Positions 14,599 through 21,965 of a stretch of DNA of 21,965 nucleotides are shown here, piece by piece. The stretch is from assembly GCA_046727855.1 (NCBI GenBank), contig JBKPDL010000128.1, positions 1 through 21,965 of the forward strand, given 5' to 3'. A model generated the notes under the pieces. The model made no database searches and was not told the DNA's origin. It worked only from the letters and a program-made list of their open reading frames with translations. The position numbers and the translations under genes are program-made. Positions within the stretch are counted from its first letter, which is position 1; each line of letters begins with the position of its first letter. The DNA is from DASPWV01 sp046727855 (lineage in GTDB: Bacteria > Acidobacteriota > Vicinamibacteria > Vicinamibacterales > UBA2999).

Positions 14599-15404
14599 AC
14601 CTATGGGCAATCAGCGATCTTCACGTTGGCTACGACGAGAATCGGCGCGCGATTGAAAACCTCACAGGCTCGCCGGACGACTGGCTGATCGTCGCCGGCG
14701 ACACGGGCGAGTCGGCGGGGCATCTGGAGTTCGTGCTCAAAACCCTGGTGCCGCGTTATGGCCAGATCATCTGGACGCCGGGCAATCACGATCTCTGGAC
14801 GCCGCGCGCGTGGCCTCCGGAGAAGCGCGGCGAGGCGCACTACGATCGGCTCGTCGGCATCTGCCGGCGGCACGGCGTGCTGACACCCGAAGATCCCTAC
14901 GCCGTTTGGCCGGGCGAGGGCGCGCGCACAGTCATCGTTCCCACGTTTGTCCTCTACGACTACTCGTTCCGGCCGGATCACGTACGTGAGGAAGATGTGA
15001 TCGCCTGGGCGGCGGAAAAGGGCGTTCGATGCGCGGATGAGGAATTGCTGGCGCCTGATCCCTATCCCACACGAACGGCCTGGTGTCACGCGCGGGTGAG
15101 GCTCAGCGAAGAGCGTCTCGCCGCGATCCCCGGCAACGCGCAGATTGTGCTGGTGAATCACTTTCCTCTCAGGCGCGATCACGCGGTGCTGCCGCGCATT
15201 CCGCGGTTCTCGATCTGGTGCGGAACACGAGCGACGGAAGAGTGGCATGTGCGGTATCGCCTGAAGGCGGTCGTGTACGGACACCTGCATCTCCGCAGCA
15301 CTCGCACGGTTGGCGACGTCAACTTCGAAGAAGTGTCGCTGGGCTACCCGAAACAGTGGGATGCGGCGAAGGGGATCGCCGGGTATTTGCGAAAGATCCT
15401 GTAG
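14595..15404 (+). CDS. Calcineurin-like metallophosphoesterase, PptH-like
   Basis: A 269-residue cytosolic metallophosphoesterase with the full metal-ligand set: Asp8 and His10 (SDLHVG), Asp36 (VAGDTGE), Asn64-His65-Asp66 (TPGNHDLWT), His189 (VNHFP) and His230/His232 (YGHLHLRST). Family-specific stretches such as SPDDWLIVAGD, ARTVIVPTFVLYDYSF, DPYPTRTAWCHARV, FSIWCGTRATEEWH and EVSLGYPKQW closely resemble, from memory, the actinobacterial enzymes encoded beside phosphopantetheinyl transferases, including M. tuberculosis PptH, which removes phosphopantetheine from carrier proteins. ATG 14595 overlaps the transferase stop by 4 bp, so the two are translationally coupled. The phosphoesterase identity is firm; carrier-protein hydrolase activity is inferred from similarity and context and should be tested by alignment. 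Confidence 0.85.
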   Translation: MNLWAISDLHVGYDENRRAIENLTGSPDDWLIVAGDTGESAGHLEFVLKTLVPRYGQIIWTPGNHDLWTPRAWPPEKRGEAHYDRLVGICRRHGVLTPEDPYAVWPGEGARTVIVPTFVLYDYSFRPDHVREEDVIAWAAEKGVRCADEELLAPDPYPTRTAWCHARVRLSEERLAAIPGNAQIVLVNHFPLRRDHAVLPRIPRFSIWCGTRATEEWHVRYRLKAVVYGHLHLRSTRTVGDVNFEEVSLGYPKQWDAAKGIAGYLRKIL

Positions 15405-15406
15405 TT

Positions 15407-15424
15407 GCGGGGCTGCCGCCCCGC
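15407..15424. terminator. GC-rich hairpin between convergent genes
   Basis: GCGGGGC-TGCC-GCCCCGC is a perfect 7-bp stem with a 4-nt loop, 3 bp after the phosphoesterase stop and upstream of the convergent aminotransferase stop (15454). No T-tract follows on the plus strand. It probably separates the two converging transcripts; it could also be a REP-like palindrome similar to the GGGGC hairpin at 8414. Confidence 0.5.
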
Positions 15425-15453
15425 CCGGCGCCGGCCCGGCTCGAGCCGCGCCA

Positions 15454-16608
15454 CTACACGCGCCGCAGCCGTTCGGCAGCGGCACGCAGCGTTTCTTCCT
15501 TCTTCGCAAAACAAAACCGCAGCACCGGCCCGCCGCCGTCCTTATACAAGAACGCGGAGCACGGAATCGAGGCGACGCCGTGCTCGGTGATCAACCGCAT
15601 CGCCATGTGCCGATCGGTGTCGCGGGCAATTGCGGAGTAATCGAGCAGCTGAAAATAGGTACCCTCGCAGCGCAGCGGCTTGAAGCGCGAGCCTTCGATC
15701 AGCTTCAGGAACAAGTCCCGCTTTTGCTGGTAAAACGGCGCCAAGGCCGATGCCTCCGGATCGCGCCGCACGAATTCGGCAAAGGCGATCTGCGACGGGC
15801 CGTGCACGGTAAACGTCATGAACTGGTGGACACGCTGCACCTCGGCGAGAATCGGCTGCGGCGCCACGCAGTAGCCGACCTTCCATCCCGTGGTGTGAAA
15901 CGTCTTGCCGAACGAACTGATCACGCACGCGCGCTGACGCAGATCGGGATGGCGCAACAGACTCTCGTGGCAGCGGCCGTCGAAAATGACGTGCTCGTAT
16001 ACTTCGTCGGCAATGATCAGAATGTCGGTGCCGTCCACGAGCGCGGTCAGCCGGCGGATGTCGTCCGCTGTCCACGTCACGCCCGTGGGGTTGTGCGGGG
16101 TGTTGACGAGAATCGCCCTGGTGCGCGGGGTGATTGCTCGCTCCACTTCGTCCCAGTCAACGGTGTAGTCGGGGTAGCGAAGGCTGGCGAACACCGGGAC
16201 GCCGCCGCTCAAGCGAATCACCGGCACGTACGAGTCGTAGCAGGGCTCGAACAACAGCACTTCATCGCCGGGCTGCACGAACGCGGTCAACGTCGCATAG
16301 AGTCCCGCCGTGGCTCCCGAGACGACTTGAACTTCGCTGGTCGGATCGAATTTCGCGCCGTAACAGCGCTCCACCTTGACTGCAATCGCTTCGCGCAGCG
16401 CCAACACCCCAGGCATGGGCGCGTATTGGTTGTGCCCGGCACGCATGGCCGACGCGACAGCGTCGACGAGCGCCGGATCGCAATCGAAATCAGGAAATCC
16501 CTGCGACAGATTGATGGCGCCGTGCTCGTTGGCGAGGCGGGTCATCACCGAAAAGATGCTGATGCCGACGTCGGGCAGTTTCGAGTGGACAGCAATCGTG
16601 CGTGACAT
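15454..16608 (-). CDS. ybdL: PLP-dependent aminotransferase, YbdL-like (methionine aminotransferase type)
   Basis: A 384-residue fold-type I class I/II aminotransferase. PLP-binding landmarks: NTPHNPTG with Asn173, IIADEVYEH with Asp201 and Tyr204, and SSFGKTFHTTGWKVGY with Schiff-base Lys235. The N-terminus SKLPDVGISIFSVMTRLANE followed by AINLSQGFPDFD, and the C-terminus LRFCFAKKEETLRAAAERL, match E. coli YbdL, a methionine-oxo-acid aminotransferase related to kynurenine aminotransferases. It would transaminate methionine or aromatic amino acids with a 2-oxo acid, for example in methionine salvage. No salvage genes are adjacent. The ATG at 16608 gives the normal length; no obvious Shine-Dalgarno precedes it. 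Confidence 0.92.
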   Translation of the reverse strand: MSRTIAVHSKLPDVGISIFSVMTRLANEHGAINLSQGFPDFDCDPALVDAVASAMRAGHNQYAPMPGVLALREAIAVKVERCYGAKFDPTSEVQVVSGATAGLYATLTAFVQPGDEVLLFEPCYDSYVPVIRLSGGVPVFASLRYPDYTVDWDEVERAITPRTRAILVNTPHNPTGVTWTADDIRRLTALVDGTDILIIADEVYEHVIFDGRCHESLLRHPDLRQRACVISSFGKTFHTTGWKVGYCVAPQPILAEVQRVHQFMTFTVHGPSQIAFAEFVRRDPEASALAPFYQQKRDLFLKLIEGSRFKPLRCEGTYFQLLDYSAIARDTDRHMAMRLITEHGVASIPCSAFLYKDGGGPVLRFCFAKKEETLRAAAERLRRV

Positions 16609-16626
16609 AAAGAAGGCAGAATACCT

Positions 16627-16652
16627 CAGGCAAGACAGGTCGTCCCTGCCTG
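16627..16652. terminator. Weak hairpin between rhodanese and aminotransferase genes
   Basis: CAGGCA (16627) pairs with TGCCTG (16647) around a 14-nt loop that can itself pair GAC with GTC. It lies in the 61-bp gap downstream of the rhodanese stop and upstream of the aminotransferase start on the same strand. There is no T-tract. It could be a terminator or attenuator, or chance. Confidence 0.25.
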
Positions 16653-16669
16653 GCTGCGAACCTACACGA

Positions 16670-17530
16670 TCATTGCTTCGTCTTGATCGGCGTATCCTCC
16701 CGGTTCCCCCACTCCTCCCAGGAGCCGTAGTAATTCGCGAGCTTCTTCAGATCGTGGCCGATCAACGCCAGCGTGAACAGATCGTGTGCCGCCCGCATCC
16801 CGACCTGGCAATACGTGATCACCTCGTCCGACGGCTGAACACCACGCCCGCGATAGAGCTGTTGAATTTCGGCTGCGCTCTTGAACGTCTTCGTTGCCGG
16901 ATCGAGCGTGTCCTCCCAATAGACCGGCACCGAGGACTCGATGAAGCCGCCGCGCTTGATGCCGCGCAGATCCTTGCCGTCGATCTCTCCCTGCGTGCGC
17001 GCATCGATAAGCTTCGTGCCGCTCTCGTTGATGGCCGCCTTCACATCATCCGCCGTCGCCACCCTCACGGTGCCCGGTTTGACCTTGAACGCCGCGCGCG
17101 TGCTGGCCGGCACTACGCTGCTCGTCGGCAGTTTGTCGGCCGACCACTTCACCCATCCGCCATCGAGCAACGCGACGTTGCTGTGTCCGTAGTGATTCAG
17201 GATCCACCACAAGCGCGACGCGTAAATGCCGCCGCGTTCGTCGTACGCGATCACGCGTGTGTTGTTGCCGATGCCCAGCTGCGACATCAGCTCCTCGAAC
17301 TCCGCCGGCGTAGGAAGAAACGAGGGCGGACGCGACGCGATGCGTATCGCGTTGTTGTCCAGCCAGACCGCGCCAGGCACATGGCCGTCGGCATACCCGC
17401 GCGGACGCAGGTCCACGATCCGGATGTTCTGGTCGTTGACGTGCGCGGCAAGCCAGGTCGCATCGACCAGCAGCTCGGGCCGCGCGTAGCCGGACTGCGC
17501 CGCGAGCAGAATCGCAATTACAGAAAGCAT
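16670..17530 (-). CDS. Exported two-domain rhodanese (thiosulfate/3-mercaptopyruvate sulfurtransferase)
   Basis: A 286-residue sulfurtransferase. A short hydrophobic leader (MLSVIAILLAAQSGYA) suggests export to the periplasm. Two rhodanese domains follow: the first (about 20-135; LLVDATWL, RIVDLRPRGYADGHVPGAVW) has Asp97 in place of the catalytic Cys (AYDERGG), as in inactive N-terminal rhodanese domains. The second (about 160-270) carries the active loop CQVGMR with Cys241. It would move a sulfane sulfur from thiosulfate or 3-mercaptopyruvate to an acceptor such as cyanide or a thiol. The loop cannot firmly separate the two donors, although thiosulfate-type loops are often CRxGxR. The gene is upstream of, and same-strand with, the aminotransferase, and divergent from the ADOP permease with a 59-bp gap. 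Confidence 0.92.
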   Translation of the reverse strand: MLSVIAILLAAQSGYARPELLVDATWLAAHVNDQNIRIVDLRPRGYADGHVPGAVWLDNNAIRIASRPPSFLPTPAEFEELMSQLGIGNNTRVIAYDERGGIYASRLWWILNHYGHSNVALLDGGWVKWSADKLPTSSVVPASTRAAFKVKPGTVRVATADDVKAAINESGTKLIDARTQGEIDGKDLRGIKRGGFIESSVPVYWEDTLDPATKTFKSAAEIQQLYRGRGVQPSDEVITYCQVGMRAAHDLFTLALIGHDLKKLANYYGSWEEWGNREDTPIKTKQ

Positions 17531-17589
17531 GCGCCATTCTACCCGCCGGTGGTGCCAACCGGTTGCGTCTTCGTCTCGTCCAAGCGTCC

Positions 17590-19977
17590 ATGCGCGCTCA
17601 CGACCTCACGCTGGCGTTCCGTAACCTCTTCCATCGCCCGCTGTTTGCCGCCACGGCGATTCTGCTGATGGCGCTTGCCGCCGGAGCAAACGCCGCGGTC
17701 TTCAGCGTCGTGCGCGGCGTCCTGCTCAAGCCGCTGCCGTACGCCGATCCGGAGCGAATCGTCTCGGTCTGGCCGTCTCAATTCGTCTCCGGCGAGGAGG
17801 CGGCGTACTGGCGCGATCACGCGCGCAACTTCGAGCGGCTGTCACTGATGTCCCCCGGCTGGCTGATGGCGATGGTGGCCGACGGCTACGAGCCACTGAA
17901 GGTCACCGGCGCGCGCGTCACTGACAACTTTTTCGTCACGTTGGGCGTCGGCGCCGCGCTCGGCCGGACGATCAATCCGGGAGATGCCGGGGCGGGACGA
18001 CGCGGTGTGCTCGTACTCAGTCGCGACATCTTCGAGCGCCACTTTGGCGGCAATCCCGCCGTGATCGGCCGCATCGTCCAGATCGATCGCCAGCCGCACG
18101 AAATCATCGGCGTGATGCCGGCCGGGTTCGAGTTCCTCGCGCCCGGCACCGACGTGTGGGCAGCGCTTTTTGTCGAGCCGGGCAGTCCGAATTACAAGGC
18201 GCAGTTCGCACAGGCGTTCGCCCGTTTGCGGCCGAACGTTTCACCCGACCTCGCCACCTCAGAACTGCAGTCGCTCGTGGGAGCGATGCGGGCGGCGCTC
18301 GCCAAGCCGGTGGACTGGGGCACAACCTTGCGCGTGGAGTCGCTGCAGAAGACGATTGCGTCGCCGCTCGCGCCAACGCTCCTGATTCTCCTCGCAGCAG
18401 TCGGATTCATTCTGCTGCTCGCCGCCGTCAATCTCGGCACGCTCGTGCTCAGTCGATCGCTCGAGCGCGCGCGCGAGATTGCCGTCCGCACCGCGCTCGG
18501 GGCCTCGCGCATGCGTCTCGTGCAGCAGTTGACCGTCGAACAGTGCGTGATCGCCGCGTGCGGCGCGCTGGCCGGGTTGATCGTGGCGCGCGGCGCGCTG
18601 CCGCTCCTCGTCGCGCGCATCCCGCCGAACATGCCGCGGCAGGGTGAGATTGCGCTCGATCCGGTGGTCTTTGTGACCGTCTTTGCCGCAACGGTCGGGA
18701 TCGCGTTGCTGTTCGCGCTGATGCCGATCGTGCTGATCGCGCGTCCGGAGCTGCAGCCGCTCCTGCGGCAACAGCAAAGCACCGATCCGACGAGCAGACG
18801 ACGAGCGCTTGGCGCTCTCGTGGCAGCGCAGATCGGACTGGCAGTGGTGCTCGGAATTGGCGCGGGCTTGATGCTGCGGTCGCTGTGGAACCTGCAGCAC
18901 GTCAATCCCGGATTCGATCCCGAGCGCGTGCTCACGTTCCGACTGCAATCCACTTCGAAGTACAACTCGCTCGCCAACGGATTGCCCTATCTCGAACAGG
19001 TCGTCGAGCGGCTGCGGGCGTTGCCGGGCGCGACAAGCGTCGGCTCCATTCAGCATCTGCCGCTGAGCGGCTACAACTGGACGGCAAGCATCTATCCCGT
19101 TGAAAAGCCGCCGGCCCCGGGAAGCACGCCACCCAGTGTCGTGTGGCGATTTATCGGCTGGGACTATTTCGAGACGATGAAGATTCCACTGCGCGCCGGG
19201 CGTCGCTTTACGAATCTCGACACGACGAAGTCCACGCTCGTGGGCATCGTCAACGAGACATTCGCGCGGCAGCAATACGGATCGGCGGATGCAGCGCTCG
19301 GGCGTCACGTGAAAAGCGTTTCGGCCCGCGGTAGTGAAGAGGTGGAGATCGTCGGCGTCACCGGCGACGTCCGCTTTGCCTCGCTCGACAAGGCGCCACG
19401 CCCTGAGATGTACCGGCCGCTCGCGCAGACGTTCATGTTTCCGATGGCGTTCGTGGTCCGGACCTGGGGCGATCCAGTGCAACTTTCGGCGGCGGTGCGG
19501 CAGGCAGCGTACGCAGTGGATCCAACAGTACCTGTCGCAGAACTGCAATCGCTCGACACGCTGCTCGCTTCGTCACTCGGCCGACCGCGCCTGCTCGCAT
19601 TTCTACTCTCAGTGTTCGCGGCAATAGGTCTGCTGCTCACCGTCGTCGGTGTGTACGGCGTTGTCGCATATTGGGTGCGGCAACGCGAACGCGAATTCGG
19701 CATCCGCCTCGCGCTTGGCGCCGCGCCCAAGCGAATCGCGAGCGGCGTTTTGGGGCAAGGCATTGTCTATGCGGTGATCGGCATCAGCCTGGCGTTGCCT
19801 GCTGCGTTCGCGCTCACTCGGCTGATGCGCACTGTGGTCTATGGCGTCAGCGTTCACGACCCTCTCACCTTCGTCATCTTGCCGCTCGCGGTCGTCGCCG
19901 TGACGGTTGCGGCGACGTATTTCCCCGCGCGGCGGGCGGCGCGGGTCGATCCGGTGACGACGATGAGGGGCGATTAA
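17590..19977 (+). CDS. ADOP-type ABC transporter permease (MacB/FtsX-like, tandem domains)
   Basis: About 795 residues. An N-terminal TM (about 14-38, FAATAILLMALAAGANAAVF) leads to a periplasmic MacB-PCD-like domain, then a first FtsX block from about 260 (LAPTLLILLAAVGFILLLAA then SLERAREIAVRTALGASRMR). A second TM plus periplasmic domain follows, then a second FtsX block from about 660 (GRPRLLAFLLSVFAAIGLLL; REREFGIRLALGAAPKR; end YFPARRAARVDPVTTMRGD). This duplicated layout is the acidobacterial ADOP form of MacB-like mechanotransmission or efflux permeases. ATG 17590 is preferred over an upstream TTG 17563 because it puts the first TM at the usual distance. No ATP-binding subunit gene is in the window. 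Substrate unknown. Confidence 0.92.
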   Translation: MRAHDLTLAFRNLFHRPLFAATAILLMALAAGANAAVFSVVRGVLLKPLPYADPERIVSVWPSQFVSGEEAAYWRDHARNFERLSLMSPGWLMAMVADGYEPLKVTGARVTDNFFVTLGVGAALGRTINPGDAGAGRRGVLVLSRDIFERHFGGNPAVIGRIVQIDRQPHEIIGVMPAGFEFLAPGTDVWAALFVEPGSPNYKAQFAQAFARLRPNVSPDLATSELQSLVGAMRAALAKPVDWGTTLRVESLQKTIASPLAPTLLILLAAVGFILLLAAVNLGTLVLSRSLERAREIAVRTALGASRMRLVQQLTVEQCVIAACGALAGLIVARGALPLLVARIPPNMPRQGEIALDPVVFVTVFAATVGIALLFALMPIVLIARPELQPLLRQQQSTDPTSRRRALGALVAAQIGLAVVLGIGAGLMLRSLWNLQHVNPGFDPERVLTFRLQSTSKYNSLANGLPYLEQVVERLRALPGATSVGSIQHLPLSGYNWTASIYPVEKPPAPGSTPPSVVWRFIGWDYFETMKIPLRAGRRFTNLDTTKSTLVGIVNETFARQQYGSADAALGRHVKSVSARGSEEVEIVGVTGDVRFASLDKAPRPEMYRPLAQTFMFPMAFVVRTWGDPVQLSAAVRQAAYAVDPTVPVAELQSLDTLLASSLGRPRLLAFLLSVFAAIGLLLTVVGVYGVVAYWVRQREREFGIRLALGAAPKRIASGVLGQGIVYAVIGISLALPAAFALTRLMRTVVYGVSVHDPLTFVILPLAVVAVTVAATYFPARRAARVDPVTTMRGD

Positions 19978-20004
19978 CGAAGCATCCGTCATCTGATGGT
20001 GTCG

Positions 20005-20228
20005 TGATGTGGCGATGTGGCGATGTGATGCATCGATCTGGCGATGTGGCGATGTGTCTGTTGATGTGGCGATGTGACGTGGCGATGTGACGTGGCGATG
20101 TGACGTGGTGATGCGGCGATCTGGTGATGTTCGGCCGCCTATTACATCACCACATCGTTAGACCCATCACCAGATTCCTGCATCGACACATGACATCGCC
20201 ACCTCGCTATATCGAAACATCGCTAGAT
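20005..20228. repeat. GATGTGGC tandem repeats arranged as a large quasi-palindrome
   Basis: The left arm (about 20005-20130) is a run of GATGTGGC and GATGTGAC-type units, including a 13-bp unit GTGGCGATGTGAC perfect at 20066, 20079 and 20092 and degenerate at 20105. The right arm (about 20144-20228) holds the reverse complements: ACATCACCACATCG, CCATCACCAGAT, GACATCGCCACC and ACATCGCTAGAT. TGGTGATGT (20122-20130) and ACATCACCA (20144-20152) form a perfect 9-bp inner stem with a 13-nt loop. The composition is unlike the flanking genes. The segment separates the ADOP permease from the transpeptidase and contains no credible gene. The remaining 20229-20315 shows nothing assignable. Confidence 0.88.
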
Positions 20229-20315
20229 GGCACGCGCCGCTCCTTCCTTTCGCGAGGCGAAGCCGAGCGTACCGACCCGAGCACAGCGAAGGTCCCACCT
20301 CCGCGGCGGTCGCCA

Positions 20316-20334
20316 TATAATCCGGCTCCGGAGG
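20316..20334 (+). promoter_or_regulatory. -10 box TATAAT and ribosome binding site GGAGG for the transpeptidase
   Basis: A perfect TATAAT lies at 20316-20321 and GGAGG at 20330-20334, 9 nt before ATG 20344. Transcription would start near 20328, giving a very short leader that begins at about the Shine-Dalgarno. No TTGACA-like -35 is evident. The close fit of both elements supports ATG 20344 as the start. Confidence 0.6.
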
Positions 20335-20343
20335 CCTTTGGTT

Positions 20344-21965
20344 ATGACCCGCCGTGTGTTTGTACTTGTCGCCGCATTAGTCGTCTCATCGCTGACGCTC
20401 AATGCCGGCTCAGCCGCCGTCCGCGCCAAGCGGGGCATGGTCATTTCGGCCAGCGCCATCGCGTCGGACATTGGATTTCAAGTGATCAAAGACGGCGGCA
20501 ACGCCATCGACGCAGCCGTTGCTACTGCGTTTGCGCTCGCGGTGACGCATCCCACGGCCGGCAACATCGGTGGCGGCGGATTTCTTGTTTATCGCCCCAA
20601 CACCGGCGAGCCGACTACGTTCGATTTCCGCGAAGTGGCTCCGGCGGGCTCGAAGCCCGAGATGTGGTTGAAAAACGGCAAGTACGACACAGAGGTGCAT
20701 CACAACAGCCATCTCGCGGTCGGTGTGCCGGGAACCGTGGCGGGCATGCACCTGGCGTGGAAAACGGCGGGCAGCAAGCCGTGGAAGGAGCTCGTTGCGC
20801 CCGCGATCAAGCTCGCGCGCGATGGCTTCGAGCTGAGTGAAGCACTGGCGCGATCGCTCGAGCGCACACTTCCCAACTTCAAGCGCTATCCAGCGTCGTT
20901 GGCGCAGTTCTCCAAGAACGGCCAACCCTATCAAGCGGGTGAAATCTTCAAACAGCCGGATCTCGCGCGAACACTGGAGCGCGTCGCCAACGACGGTCCG
21001 GCCGGCTTTTACGAAGGCGAAACGGCGGCCGTGATCGAGAAAGAGATGAAGGCCAATGGCGGCCTGATGACGCGCGAGGACTTGAAGAACTATCAAGCCA
21101 GGCAGCGCGCGCCGATCCGCGGCACCTATCGCGGCTACGACGTCATCGGCATGGCGCCGCCAAGCTCCGGCGGCGTCGCTGTGCAGCTGGTGCTGAACAT
21201 CCTCGAGGGCTACGACCTCAAAGCCAGCGGCTTTGGGTCGGCGCAAACACTCCACCTCCTTGCCGAATCGATGCGGCGCGCCTTTGCGGAGCGCGCCCAG
21301 CATCTCGGCGATCCGGACTTCGTCAAGAACATGCCGATCGATCGGCTCATCTCGAAAGACCACGCGGCGCAGTTGCGCAAGACCATCAGCCTTTCGCAAG
21401 CATCCAAGTCGTCGCCCACCAGCTTCACATGGACAACGGAATCGCCAGAGACAACGCACTTCTCGATCGTTGATGCGCAGCGGAACGCGGTCTCGATGAC
21501 GTATACGCTGGAAGCCGTTTACGGATCGAAAATCGTCGTTCCCGGCGGCGGATTCCTGCTCAACAACGAGATGGGCGACTTCAATGCGGCTCCAGGCATG
21601 ACCACCGAGCAAGGCTTGATCGGTACGGACGCGAACCTCGCGCGGCCGGGCAAACGGATGCTGTCGAGCATGTCGCCGACGATCCTCACCAAAGACGGCA
21701 AGCTGTTCATGGTCACTGGTTCACCAGGCGGCCGGACGATTATCAACACGGTACTAATGACCATTCTGAACGTGGTGGACTTCGGCATGAACGCGCAGGA
21801 AGCCGTAGATGCTGGACGCATTCACCACCAATGGCTGCCAGATCGGATCACCTACGAGGAGCACGCGTTCTCGCCCGATACGCTCGCCATCCTGAAGAAG
21901 ATGGGGCACACGCTGCAGAGCGTCGACTCGCAGGGCGTGGACGAAATCATCATCTACGACGTCAA
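20344..21965 (+). CDS. ggt: Gamma-glutamyltranspeptidase, exported (3' end beyond window)
   Basis: An open frame of 540 codons to the window edge with no stop, probably lacking only the last few dozen residues. It is an N-terminal nucleophile hydrolase that cleaves the gamma-glutamyl bond of glutathione and related compounds in the periplasm. A signal peptide (MTRRVFVLVAALVVSSLTLN, AGSAA) precedes the mature chain. Family blocks: MVISASAIASDIGFQVIKDG, GGNAIDAAVATAFAL, PTAGNIGGGGFLVYRP, PPSSGGVAVQL, the autocleavage site before Thr370 (ESPETTHFSIVD), NNEMGDFN, SSMSPTI and GSPGGRTIINTV. Thr370 becomes the nucleophile of the small subunit after self-cleavage. All expected motifs are intact. The gene follows a repeat region and has its own promoter-like elements, so it looks monocistronic on the 5' side. 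Confidence 0.95.
   Translation, partial: MTRRVFVLVAALVVSSLTLNAGSAAVRAKRGMVISASAIASDIGFQVIKDGGNAIDAAVATAFALAVTHPTAGNIGGGGFLVYRPNTGEPTTFDFREVAPAGSKPEMWLKNGKYDTEVHHNSHLAVGVPGTVAGMHLAWKTAGSKPWKELVAPAIKLARDGFELSEALARSLERTLPNFKRYPASLAQFSKNGQPYQAGEIFKQPDLARTLERVANDGPAGFYEGETAAVIEKEMKANGGLMTREDLKNYQARQRAPIRGTYRGYDVIGMAPPSSGGVAVQLVLNILEGYDLKASGFGSAQTLHLLAESMRRAFAERAQHLGDPDFVKNMPIDRLISKDHAAQLRKTISLSQASKSSPTSFTWTTESPETTHFSIVDAQRNAVSMTYTLEAVYGSKIVVPGGGFLLNNEMGDFNAAPGMTTEQGLIGTDANLARPGKRMLSSMSPTILTKDGKLFMVTGSPGGRTIINTVLMTILNVVDFGMNAQEAVDAGRIHHQWLPDRITYEEHAFSPDTLAILKKMGHTLQSVDSQGVDEIIIYDV

Noticed and set aside
18259..19548. 429-codon minus-strand open frame within the ADOP permease gene
   Set aside because: Shadow of a clear permease; composition is Arg/His/Gln-rich and no domain is recognisable.
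19978..20343. tRNA or small-RNA gene in the repeat region
   Set aside because: No cloverleaf, no T-loop consensus and no terminator-like end; the sequence is fully explained as repeats plus the transpeptidase promoter.
20410..21612. 400-codon minus-strand open frame within the transpeptidase gene
   Set aside because: Antisense to an intact gamma-glutamyltranspeptidase with all catalytic motifs; shadow frame.

Overview
The window looks like chromosomal DNA from a high-GC, Gram-negative-type bacterium, most likely an Acidobacteriota of the Vicinamibacteria sort. I base that on signal peptides and outer-membrane-type proteins, a large ADOP-type (MacB/FtsX-like) permease plus the remnant of a second one, a one-component regulator fusing an OmpR-type winged helix to a TolB-like propeller, and palindromic repeat clusters. 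No tRNA, rRNA, CRISPR array, integrase or transposase is visible, so this is mostly ordinary chromosome with dense gene packing. Taxonomy is inferred from gene content only.

Layout. 1-1200: two head-to-head exported proteins whose 5' ends overlap on opposite strands. 1219-3432: nadE (glutamine-dependent NAD synthetase) followed by a decayed C-terminal globin fragment. 3474-4988 (-): an APC-family amino-acid permease, divergent from 5068-8147 (+), the winged-helix/propeller regulator coupled to a TrmH-type rRNA methyltransferase. 8091-8433: the tail of a dead ADOP permease and a cluster of perfect hairpins. 8514-10810 (-): a glpF-glpK glycerol uptake operon. 10865-13029 (+): a tight operon of GNAT acetyltransferase, flippase-like membrane protein and DedA-type membrane protein. 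12926-13810 (-): an unknown secreted protein, antisense to the end of the DedA gene. 13831-15404 (+): an Sfp-type phosphopantetheinyl transferase translationally coupled to a metallophosphoesterase. 15454-17530 (-): a YbdL-like methionine aminotransferase and an exported two-domain rhodanese. 17590-19977 (+): an ADOP permease without a partner ATPase. 20005-20228: a tandem-repeat quasi-palindrome. 20344-21965 (+): an exported gamma-glutamyltranspeptidase running off the right edge.

The points most worth a second look are as follows. (1) The phosphopantetheinyl transferase/metallophosphoesterase pair resembles the opposing PptT/PptH pair of Mycobacterium tuberculosis, here outside actinobacteria. 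(2) An inverted array of exactly 19-bp-spaced repeats sits inside the coding sequence of the winged-helix regulator without breaking its frame. (3) Two 8-bp direct repeats 11 bp apart lie just upstream of that regulator, the geometry expected for an OmpR-type binding site. (4) Several decayed genes and antisense overlaps mark where gene ends have been remodelled.
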